Below are positions 54,505 to 64,000 of a DNA stretch of 64,000 nt, piece by piece (positions within the stretch are counted from its first letter, which is position 1; every line of letters starts with the position of its first letter). Below the pieces are notes generated by a model. The model did not search any database, was not told the DNA's origin, and worked only from the letters and a program-made list of their open reading frames with translations. Made by a program: the position numbers and the translations under genes. The stretch is from Brachycybe producta (Eukaryota; Arthropoda; Diplopoda; Playtdesmida; Andrognathidae), in the NCBI GenBank assembly GCA_036925085.1, contig JAUPFP010000002.1, positions 10,419,821 to 10,483,820 of the forward strand, read 5' to 3'.

Positions 54505-54934
54505 CAGGGTGTCCATAAAGTCTTTTCCTGATTAGAAAAATCCACTGTACACAAATTATGCAATGTACAAGCAAACGGTTTTCATCTATTTGTAGCCACA
54601 ACTTATAAAGTTTTTTTCCTGCCCGGTTTTCCAGCCCGTAAACAGTCCAGGCGGCTCTGCGGTCATCAAAACTAAAATGGCGTCGTTGCAGGAGAAAGCG
54701 CAATGTGTTTTGTGGTTTCATGAAACAAAATTTGCAACTACGGCTCATCGAAACTTTCAACGGAATATCGACGAGAACCACCGGATGTTAAAAGCATTAA
54801 ACAGTGGTATCTGAAGTTTAAAGAGACTGGTAGTATTGGAGATTTGAAAAAAACTGGGCGAAAACCGTTTGCTTGTACTTTGCATAGTTTGTGTACAGTA
54901 AATTTTTGTAATAAAAGACTTTATGGACAAACTG
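54505..54934 (+). mobile_element. Mariner-type MITE with a broken transposase start
   Basis: 430 bp, CAGGGTGTCCATAAAGTCTT to AAGACTTTATGGACAAACTG, flanked by TA (54503-54504 and 54935-54936). From 54674 an ATG opens MASLQEKAQCVLWFHETK; after one frame break it continues EYRREPPDVKSIKQWY and KFKETGSIGDLKKTGRKP. This is the helix-turn-helix N-terminal domain (DUF4817 type) of arthropod mariner-like transposases. The catalytic core is absent, so the element is an internal-deletion derivative. Confidence 0.88.
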
Positions 54935-55094
54935 TATTTTCCAAACACACTGATGCATATCTGTGGTCTTCCTGCAGATAGAACTTCTGTGTTAAGCATT
55001 GTTTCCCCATTCGGACTCCATCATGAGATTGTATACATGAGTCTGCAACATGGTATTGACAACAAAAACTTTCTATTTTTTTTTAGATTTTAAT

Positions 55095-55290
55095 AGCCTT
55101 GACGTATGAACCAAAATTTTAGTGGTCGAGTTCAACAGTAAAATGTTGTCAGAAGTGGCTGCGATGTGGTTGCAACGTATTGACTAAGGAAAGATGCCGG
55201 ACCTTTGCAAACAAACGACACATTTGACTAAATTTTGTTGTCGAATTCGACCACTTAAAAGTGGTCCGTGTGCCAAGGCTCTTAATGAAG
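55095..55290. repeat. Foldback, TGACGTATGAACC...CCGTGTGCCAAGGC
   Basis: Arms AATTTTAGTGGTCGAGTTC / GAATTCGACCACTTAAAA. The CTTGGCACAC end recurs beside family A copy 9 at 47080. Confidence 0.5.
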
Positions 55291-55490
55291 TTATTGTTGT
55301 CAATGTCATATTTGCAGACTTACGTATAATATTGTAAAGACTCATGAGTCTTGAGTTGAAACGTAACTTTAGGACGAATTAATTCAATTTGACAATGATG
55401 TCTGCTAAACTTTTGTCTAAATGACAATCATTTTATTATAGAGAATTATCCCTCTATGCCACATTGCTCTCGAGCCGACTGCACGTGTTA

Positions 55491-55776
55491 TGCCTAATAC
55501 ACACCCGAGTTAAATGTGTTTAGGTGAATTATACGGAATCCAGTTAAGGACATGATCCAAATAAAAATTAACTTTATTATTAATATTTTAAATTAAAATA
55601 CTAAATCAATATTTTGTCAATAGTTTATATATTATTATATTTAAGTATTAATCTCAATATTTTGAGATTATTAACTGAATAAATTGAATTTGACATATTG
55701 TTTGTCTTTCACAGGGCTCTGTAGAACACGTTTATTATTTAAATGCATTTAAATTATCAGGTGTGTATTAAGTATT
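55491..55776 (-). mobile_element. Family B MITE, copy 6
   Basis: TAATACACACCCGAGTTAAA to TCAGGTGTGTATTAAGTATT. Confidence 0.8.
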
Positions 55777-56097
55777 ACTGAGTTGAATAATGAATTAAAT
55801 GAAATTCTTGAATGTATTTTTCCAAATTCCACTTTAGCTGTGTTTGAAAACTGCTTTAGTTTCTAAATTGTCAGTCACAGCTAAAGTGGAATTTTGAGCA
55901 CGCGGAAAACCACCTTCAAGAATGCAGAAGAATTGAAATCAGTTTGAAGATGAAGATGATGATGATGATGATGAATAAGAAGCTTCTTTTAAGTAAATAT
56001 TTTGTATCAGGTCAAAAGTTTGAGAACGCCCACTAAACACACCTTCGAAAAAATGGGCGCCATGTTTATTAGCAATTACCGATTATTTACATAGCAT

Positions 56098-56099
56098 TC

Positions 56100-56183
<84 letters not shown>
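56098..56183 (+). repeat. (GA)n microsatellite, about 85 bp
   Basis: Over 40 GA units with one ACAG interruption; the longest simple repeat in the window. Confidence 0.95.
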
Positions 56184-56187
<4 letters not shown>

Positions 56188-56992
56188 AATCCCGAACACA
56201 AATAAAGTAAGAAGAAACGAAACGAAAGAAAGGTCAAACATTTGAATAAGGCTATAGGTGATGACGTCAACTGGCGGCCATCATTTAAGATATCTGATCA
56301 GTAATATTCTGTAAAAATTTGTTGATTGTCAATTTCCGTCAATTTAATAAGCGAACTGAGTTAACAAAAAAAAAAAAAGAAGGTAATTTAAACGGTCACG
56401 ACCCACCTCCTCCTCCTCCTCAACTAGTTAGTTATTATTACTTATTAACATCAAAGTTCTAACAAGAATATTTTCTAATCTCTTAAAACAAATTAGGCTT
56501 AGTAACACCCACTTTTTGGACGCCATCTTTGTTTCTGTTTTTATCTAAATCCTACTCATCTTTTGTTGTTTACATGTCAAAAACAAAATTCATAATAATT
56601 CTGAATTTTTTGCTTTCTGTCTTATTTTCGAACTCCACCCAAAGAAAATTTGAGAAAAGGACACAAAAAAAAACCCCCATCTCTCTTAATGACCTTCTTA
56701 AGACATGTTGCTTTTTTATCATTAGAAAATTAAGAATCAACCTCCACACATATATTCGAATCCTACACACAACAACAACAACAAAACCATATAATATGTC
56801 AAATTAGAAAAGTTTCTTGTAATATTTTAACACTTGAGATAAAACAAATTATACTTGAGACACCTGGTGGTGCTTTTATGAACCACACAGTTTTCAGAAA
56901 ACAGACTCAAGGTGGTTTTAAAGTATGAAAAGCATTCCAAACTTTTGATTATTCTTGTCTTTCAGGTGCAAATTGAAGAAAAACTTGATTAT

Positions 56993-57555
56993 TTTTTTTT
57001 GGAAACTAGAAGGGTAGCTAAATAACTTTAGGAGTTTTAAAACATTTTCTAGTTTCTTTTCTATTTTACTCCTGAAAGACAAGAATAATAGTCAAAAATT
57101 CGAAAATCAGCTGTTAGGCTAAACCATCTTAAGTTGGAAAATTGGTAATATTGAAACTTCAGCTTTTTTTGAACCCTCTGAGCAACACTGAACAACTTTA
57201 TTCAAGAATACCAAATAAAACAAAAGTTTCTAAATTGAAACCCTGTTTTGAGGGTTCAGAAATAGCTTATTTTTTAAAGATGTCAACATGAAAATTCAAA
57301 CTTTATAATATTATAGCAATACTATATTTTTGCAGGGATTTGCGAGCAGAAATTAATGTCAAATGTAAAATATTAGATTTTCAAAATCTTGTATTGTGTC
57401 AGTTTTATGTCAGAGATTTTCGATGTTATTTGTTTTTTACATTATTCACGATTTTGATTGCGGGAAAGCCAAATGGAAAACCACAGGCCATAAGTTTGGA
57501 TGAGATCTCTGCCTTTAAGTGATTCATTTACACTTCTAGTTTCTAAAACATTTTA
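56993..57555. mobile_element. Family C copies, rearranged
   Basis: 56995-57062 carries GGAAACTAGAAGGGTAGC directly joined to TTTTCTAGTTTCTTT with the centre lost. 57260-57555 has GATGTCAACATGAAAATTC and CACTTCTAGTTTCTAAAACA about 240 bases apart. Confidence 0.5.
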
Positions 57556-58408
57556 AATTTCACTGTATAACATTATTTTTTAAACACAGAATTAGTCTGA
57601 GATCAAGAGTTTTATTCAATCTCTCATTGATCTACATAGTTTTCGATGACTTAATTATTTCAGGGAACAATTAGATTGAGATTAGCGCCCCCTACACTTC
57701 ACGTGTAAACTGTTCACCTTTTGTTAAATTACATACACAAAAAAAGGAAGTCAGTCAGGGTAAAAACCTTAATTCCCTTGACTTAATTCTAGTAATTAAG
57801 ATGTCATCTCTAGTTTTGTTTTTTGATGTTTTCAGACAAATATCTTGGGCTTCAAATGTAGAAGAAAAGAAAACATGGTTTAAAACAAAAAACAAAAAAC
57901 TTAATTTTGAGCAATTAGCATCAAAGAAAACTGTTTAAAGTTAATCTTCTGATAAATAAATGACAGAAAAAGCTCAAGGCGCCATTTTCTTCTTCTTCTT
58001 TTTTTTTTGCTATAAAAAAATCAGCCATTTTGTTTGGGTCACACACACACACACACACTTCTTTGATGTCAACCAATCAAACATCATCCTTTCAGTTATG
58101 ATCACGTATATTAAATAAAGGGAGTCAATGGAAATGTATTTGTTATACAAATATGACCCCCCCCCCCTCTTCTTATTAGTACAAAATTATGAGAGTTGAG
58201 TTTAAAAAAAACATTTTTACTCTCAGGTATTCATTGGAATGTCAGATTTCAAGTGATGTTCAAACAGAAGCAAAAAAAAACCACACAAAATGTAAATCTT
58301 AAAAAGATCAATGATCACTGTGAAATATGGCCATAATATAAAAAATGCAACACTAATGAAAAGGGTGCATTTCAGAACAAGGCTCTTCTTGAGTTTGCAA
58401 GCTGGTTG

Positions 58409-58518
58409 TTGCTAGAACTTCTAGCCTAGAACATGCTGACAAGTGTTCAGAATGCTATTAATTTTATAATAGCATTCTGGACACTTGTCATCGTGTTCTA
58501 GACTAGAAGTTCTAGCAA
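58409..58518 (+). repeat. Long near-perfect hairpin (about 52-bp stem, tiny loop)
   Basis: TTGCTAGAACTTCTAGCC, AACATGCTGACAAGTG and TCAGAATGCTATTA pair with TAATAGCATTCTGGACACTT and GTTCTAGACTAGAAGTTC. Few mismatches and a loop of only a few bases (ATTT). Could be a tiny MITE or an RNA hairpin source. Confidence 0.8.
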
Positions 58519-58588
58519 ATAGTTCTAGAAAAAAGTTCTAGTTAAATGAGTTAAACTAGAAGCACTCTTATAGCAGCAATAGGCTTAA

Positions 58589-58888
58589 TACCTTGTACAC
58601 ACATGAGTTAAATGAATTCAAATTAAATGTGTTTAGGTGAATTATACGGAATCCAGTTAAGGACATGAACACCAAATATAAATTGACTTTATTAATATTT
58701 TAAATTAAAATACTAAATCAATATTTTGTCAATAGTTTATCTGATTATATTTAAGTATTAACTCAATATTTTCAGATTATTAACTGAATAAATTGAATTC
58801 GACAGATTGTTTGTTTGTCCTTCACGGGGCTCTGTAGAACACGTTTATTATTTAAATGCATTTAAATTATTAGGTGTGTACTCGGTAG
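58589..58888 (-). mobile_element. Family B MITE, copy 7
   Basis: TACCTTGTACACACATGAG to TTAGGTGTGTACTCGGTA. Confidence 0.8.
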
Positions 58889-58889
58889 G

Positions 58890-60187
58890 GCCTATTATTA
58901 GTCTGCTGCTTCTAGTCATCAATCATAAAGGCCAAAAGTTTGAAGAAATTGCATAAAACGCATATAATGATAATTCCAACCCCCTTTAGGGTACACTATG
59001 ATACCATTTGAGTGCCATCTAATAAATAATTTGGTTGGACCGGCCGTAAATCTATAGTTAACACTGTGATTGGCTACTTCGAGAATACGTCATGCGCGAT
59101 AGCGAAATAAAATTCAAGGTTACATGTGATAAATATTGAACACTAATGAAAGCAGAAATATAACGGAAATCCTTTTTTTCTTCTTTCTTCTGAATTTCCA
59201 TTTATATTTCAATTTTCACACATGTGGGATCCAAGCCTTAGTGAGAAATAATTTTTTGAATATAAAAAAAACTAGAAGCAGCTGTAACTCGCAATCAACT
59301 TAGCTACGTGAAACCACCACTTTCCTTTATTTATTATTGAATTAGCCCTGTATTTGAGGCTAAATTTCAAAGATGGCGGGAGAGGGGGAGAGAAATCTTG
59401 ACAATTGGATTTCGATCGAACCGACTTTTTAATGCACTTGTAGGTTGCTTACGTTTTTTTGTTTGAATTTCAATGGGTTATTGACCTGAATACAATTTGC
59501 AATGATTTAAAAAAAACGTCTAAAATAAGCGTTTTTTAACAAGCTTGTTTTGGGCAAAATGCCAATCAATTAAACACACTAATCAAAACGAACACCTTTA
59601 TTACACTCTCCTACCTCCTCCTACCTTTTTTTCTCCCTCAAAACATCCTTTTCAATGTGATTTATTTATTGATCTTTTAATGTAACTCATTGGCATATGC
59701 GCAAGAAATGTCGTCGAGGCCCTTATAGCTTTTTATAAGCGTATTCAAAGTTTATCTGAGACTAGAAGAGTAAGGCTTGGATCCCACATTCAGATTCCAG
59801 GCCTTCCTTCTTCTAGTTTTAGATGCACTTTGCATAAACATAAGTTGAACTGAAAAATAGAAATATTTCATGTATACTTTTCTGCTTTCCGTCGCGTTAA
59901 AAGGGTTCTCACACATTATAGCAGAAAAACTTTTTTTGTATTTATACTAAAGGGGAGACAGAATAAACAGAAGGAGGGAACCATACATGACAAGGACTCC
60001 TTATTATTGGCTTTATTCTGCTTAGCAGAAAGAAATATTTTTATCTACTTTCTGCCAAATAATAAATTCAAATTAGAAAAATCCCTTTAATTCAATCGCA
60101 TTTTTTTCTGCATGTGTGATCTTCGCCTAAAGGGAAGCAAACTTATTCTGCCTTTCAGGAGTCTTTAAAGTTTAAGCAAAACTATAA
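58890..60187. other. Filler with a loose inverted repeat
   Basis: GTGGGATCCAAGCCTTAGTG at 59224 and AGTAAGGCTTGGATCCCACAT at 59770 form distant inverted arms about 550 bases apart, suggesting another element. No gene seen. Confidence 0.4.
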
Positions 60188-60449
60188 TACGTTTTATACA
60201 CACATGAGTTAAATGAATTCAAATTAAATGTGTTTAGGTGAATTATACGGAATCCAGTTAAGGACAAGAACCAAATAAAAATTGGCTTTATTATTAATAT
60301 TTTAAATTGAAATACTAAATCAATATTTTAATGTCAATAGTTTATATATTTTATATTTAAGTATTAACTCAATATTTTCAGATTATTAACTGAATAAATT
60401 GAATTCGACATATTGTTCGTTTGTCCTTCACAGGGCTCTGTAGAACGTG
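60188..60449 (-). mobile_element. Family B MITE, copy 8 (right end missing)
   Basis: TTATACACACATGAGTTAAA to GGGCTCTGTAGAACGTGTTT, where it fuses with a family C copy. Confidence 0.78.
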
Positions 60450-60650
60450 TTTAGAAACCAGACGGGTAACTTAATCACTTAGAGTATTTTTATGTTAATA
60501 TATCTTTCAAAATAAGCATTTTTATTGTGTTTGAAAATAGCCTAACTTTTAGCAAACTTCTTGATATAAAAAGTATAATTTGAAAGATATCAACATGAAA
60601 ATGTGTCCTTAAGTGATTGAGCTACCTTTTCTAGTTTCTAAAACACTTTC
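60449..60650. mobile_element. Family C foldback, joined to family B
   Basis: TTTAGAAACCAGACGGGTAAC to CTTTTCTAGTTTCTAAAACAC. The junction at 60449 replaces the last 50 or so bases of family B. Confidence 0.72.
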
Positions 60651-61389
60651 TAGTTTCTCTTAAGAGCCTATATGTGTGACGCCATTTTGATTATTAGCAG
60701 ATGACAGTTATAGTTCCACTTTTCGCCGTGTAGTGGCGCCCCACAGCTCACGCATTGAAGCAAATGAGAAAGAAAAATTCCTATTTTAAAAAATACATGG
60801 TTCAGACAAATGTTTTGTTTTCTGCAACGAAAATTGTTATTTTCAAAATTCAAATTGCAATATGGACATAACAATATTGCTCATCTAGTGATAAGTTGGT
60901 AAAAATTTATAATTAGTTTTTCTATTTTTAATTTCATTTTAAAATCTCGTATAGTTTTAGCTCATGTTAAATCCCATAGGCCACAAAAGCTCCTCCGTTT
61001 ATACATTTTATAGGAACTAAATTCTCTACTAACAATAAGTTTCATGATACCCTAAAATTTGACCACTAATTGTATACGACTCAAATTACTCACCATTGTA
61101 GATCAAAAGTTGCTCTTCCTTTTTTCAGTAGTGCATATTTATCCAAAAAAGAGTCGTTATTAAAATATACCCACTTCTATCCATCGATAAGAGAAAAAAT
61201 GGCGGACAAAAGTGTATCAAAATTGATTTTTTGCCACATGTTGACGTCACAGCTACAGATTTTTATAAGAGATTTTTTTCACTGTAGGCTCTTAATTTTG
61301 CTTGTGAAAGACAGAATTAGCAGAAATCGAAAATCAGCTTGTTCAGAAATCATCTTTAGACACTGAGGCTAAACAAAGTAGATTAAACT

Positions 61390-61500
61390 TTGTGAGCCCA
61401 GATCACCAAGCCCATATGAGGCTCACCAGGTCCATGAAGCCCGTAAGGCCCACTAGATGCATGCAGCCCATAAGACCTACCAGGTCCATGTGAAGCCCAC
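61390..61500 (+). repeat. Degenerate 28-bp repeat GGCCCACCAGGTCCATGAAGCCC
   Basis: Four drifting units of about 27-30 bp (CCCATATGAGGCTCACCAGG, GCCCGTAAGGCCCACTAG, GCCCATAAGACCTACCAGG). Confidence 0.65.
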
Positions 61501-62195
61501 AAAGGTTGCGAGATGCGCCAATAAAATTGCCAGTCCAGGCCCACCGACCCTTGGGCTCAATGTAGGTCGATTCCCTTTCAGTGTAAACATTCCTTCAAAG
61601 TTTTGTGTTGAAAGATGATGAAAACGGTTTCGCTCTTGTATTTTTTTTGGTCCGTCTAAACTTTGGTTCTGCTCTAGTTTCAACTTTTGTGTTTATACAT
61701 TTTGTGACAAAGTTCGAACCGATGAAAAAATTAAAAAAATCTCCTCACCAGACTAAATAAACTGGTTTAAAGCAATTTAAATTAATCAATAAAGTTTAAA
61801 ATTATTGATTATATCAGATTTTTTTTAAAAAAATTATTTTCTCAAAATCAAAGTCTCTCTCTCTCTCTCTTTCTCTCTTAAATTGATAAAACTTTTTACA
61901 TAACCAATTACACACACTTAAATGTGTTCTCTTTTTCTGCACATTTGACACCACCCTATTTTATTTTGTTTGCTTGACCTATAACCCTCATCTTTAAATT
62001 GTAAATCAAAACTTATTGAAACAAAATTATGAAATGGATCGATCGTATTTCGTAAATTGACCATTCAATTTGCCGGTCAAACACAAAAAGGTTTTTTTTG
62101 TCGGAAGAAAAGAAAAAACACCGCAAAAACAAGTTTACAGAGAAGAGAGTTACCAAAGTGGTCAGGTTGCGGCCCGCGGGCACACACTTCACCTC

Positions 62196-62222
62196 CTCCC
62201 TCTCTCTCTCTCTCTCTCTCTC
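62196..62222 (+). repeat. (CT)n microsatellite
   Basis: About 12 CT units after CCTCCC. Confidence 0.9.
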
Positions 62223-62589
62223 GCTCTGCTATTATGTGGGTCACGTGTCAAACATGTGTATCCCGTGGTGGCTCTGTAAATGACGTCATTAGGAAGAAGA
62301 AGAAGAGGGACAGTTTTATCAGGAAAAGTAAAATGAGAAAAGATTAAAAGTTCTCTTCTCTCTTCATGTCTTTTTTTTTTTTTGCAATTAAGATTAAAAA
62401 GCTTTTGTTTTATTTAAATTTATTTAAAAAGGTCGAATTTTTAATAAGTTTTAGTTTTCTAATCAAGATGTTTTCAATTTCAGATACGAATATTTGGTCA
62501 GGAAAGAAAAAAAGACGTTTAGAACTCTCAGAAAATTATAACTTAGGAAACTTGTCTTAAGAGATTTCAGTAAAAAAAAAACTTTCATT

Positions 62590-63415
62590 AGTCTTTCAGA
62601 TTGGAAAACTTTTAGTAAAATTACTTTATTAGACTAACAGATTGAAAACTCTCAGTAAAAGACATTCAAGGTGTTCTCAGATTGGAAAACTTTCAACAAA
62701 ACACATTTAAGATGCTCTCAGATTAGAAAACTCTCAGTAAAACACATTTAGGATGCTCTCAGATTGGAAAACTCTCAGTAAAACTTTCAGTACATTACAC
62801 TTTCAGATTGGAAAACTCTCAGTAAAACTTTATTGAGGTTCTCAGATTGGGAAACTTTTCAGTAACACACACATTAAAGATGCTCTATGATTAGAAAACT
62901 CTCAGTAAAGCACATTCAGGATGCTCTCAGATTGGAAAACTCTCAGTAAAGCACATTCAGGATGCTCTCAGATTGGAAAACTCTCAGTAAAACTTTATTC
63001 AGGCTCTCAGATATTAAAAACCTGAAGTAAAACACATTAAAGATGACCACAAATTAGAGAAAACTCTCAGTAAAACAAATTAAATATAATCTCAGATTGG
63101 AAAACTTTCAACAAAATACATTCAGGATGCTCTCAGATTAGAAAACTCTCAGTAAAACTCTTTCATTACACTTTCAGATTGGAAAACTCTCAGTAAAATA
63201 CATTCAGGATGCTTTCAGATTTGGAAAACGTTCTGCAAAACGTTCTCGATGCTCTCAGATATTAAAAATCTGAAGTTAAAACACATCAAAGATACTCCTT
63301 AGATTAGAGAAAACTCTCAGTAAAACAAATTAAATATGATCTCAGATTGGAAAACTCTCAATAAAACATTGTCTTAGAGGCTCTAATAATAAAAAAAAAC
63401 TCTCAGTGAGAATTT
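62590..63415 (+). repeat. 41-bp minisatellite, about 20 units
   Basis: Unit GATGCTCTCAGATTGG + AAAACTCTCAGTAAAACAC + ATTCAG. The best pair (62907-62988) is identical; outer units drift and some are deleted. The unit length is not a multiple of three, so it is not a coding repeat. Confidence 0.9.
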
Positions 63416-63938
63416 TTTTATAAATTAATAATTCTTACATTTTAAGTTGAAACTGTTAACTACTTTAGTATTCAACTGACCAGTAGTTTAAGATACTGGT
63501 CAGTTTAGTTTAGAATTAGAAGAAAAACTCGAATCCCCACTCACTCACCGCTTCCACCTCCTTCCTCCCACATTGAGTGACCACTTGACCATCAATATAC
63601 ACCTCCCTCCCCCCCCCCTTCTCCTCTCTTATCTTTTTGTCTATTTTCTTGTTTTCTCCCTTCAAAAAAGATGGATAATTAGAAGAAGCTGGGGAAAAAG
63701 GGGGATAAAATAAGGGGGAAGATAAGAAAACAACAATTCTGGATGATTTTGACCCGGCCTTATTTGACCCCCCCCCCCTCCCTCTTCCCCTTAAAGGCCC
63801 TAACCTCTCGTTTTTTTAACCTCACCTATTACATGTAAACAATAAGACAATAAAACAAAAATAGAAAACACGAATATTAATAATAAATATGCAAAAAAAA
63901 AAAAATAAATGAAAAGTTATTGTGAAAAATGTTACTTA
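63416..63938. other. AT-rich filler
   Basis: C-runs at 63610 and 63770; no gene. Confidence 0.5.
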
Positions 63939-64000
63939 CGCTATTGTGTGTGCGGTTAGGCCTAATGTTAGCGCGGGAATAACGAATGACAAAATCAGCT
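63939..64000 (-). other. Possible minus-strand exon end with strong donor
   Basis: Minus strand AATAGC|GTAAGTAAC, a consensus donor with GT at 63938-63937. The visible 62 bases are open in two frames and richer in CpG than the flank. It could be an upstream noncoding exon of the gene at 27 kb or of an unrelated gene. Only the donor supports it. Confidence 0.25.

Noticed and set aside
54464-54781. 105-codon minus-strand frame over the mariner element
   Set aside because: Antisense shadow of the transposase N-terminus, which reads as a known domain on the plus strand.
56098-56183. Coding Leu/Ser repeat in the (GA)n tract
   Set aside because: Pure microsatellite; any frame is open by composition.
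62057-62347. Overlapping 60-96 codon frames around a (CT)n tract
   Set aside because: Three frames are open at once over the microsatellite; no splice sites or domain.
1-64000. CRISPR array, operon, tRNA or rRNA genes
   Set aside because: Direct repeats here are mobile families or minisatellites without regular spacers; no tRNA cloverleaf or rRNA core was recognised by eye, and the sequence is eukaryotic.

Overview
The window is AT-rich, repeat-dense invertebrate nuclear DNA: long introns, few coding exons, and most of the length made of short non-autonomous DNA transposons, foldback elements and simple repeats. An arthropod, possibly a crustacean, is my best guess. Support is circumstantial: GGTTA-type arrays resembling the arthropod TTAGG telomere unit, a mariner-type element carrying an arthropod-typical N-terminal transposase domain, and long GA and CA microsatellites. 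I cannot name the species.

One host gene is supported, on the minus strand, and it runs off the left edge. Its parts are a start exon at about 27,246 that encodes only Met-Asp-Lys, an exon at 26,979-26,727, a 26.4-kb intron, and an exon at 316-1. Both junctions keep the reading frame (phase 0, then phase 1 rebuilding a Gly codon). About 190 residues are visible; I do not recognise the family.

Everything from 317 to 26,726 is intron, filled with nested elements. Several are resolved to the base by target-site duplications: a GCCAAA-repeat palindrome (8-bp duplication) inside a hAT-like element (8 bp) at 3.5-4.3 kb, an element with a 10-bp duplication at 7.8 kb, and a TA-flanked palindrome at 11.5 kb. 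A roughly 204-bp Mutator-like family with 9-bp duplications has ten copies across the window.

Upstream of the gene (27.3-64 kb) the same families continue. Also present are a promoter-like cluster (two CREs, GC box, TATA, initiator) at 30.9-31.1 kb leading into an unusually repeat-free stretch with a perfect 5 x 20-bp array, a mariner-type element at 54.5 kb with a broken transposase start, two non-LTR retrotransposon 3' ends, an unidentified decayed coding region at 48.6-49.7 kb split by a Mutator-like element, a 110-bp near-perfect hairpin at 58.4 kb, and a 41-bp minisatellite at 62.6-63.4 kb. Nine exact matches to a CTCF-like core (AGRTGGCGCY) are scattered through the window, some delivered by repeat families.

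No tRNA, rRNA, CRISPR, operon or complete autonomous mobile element was found.
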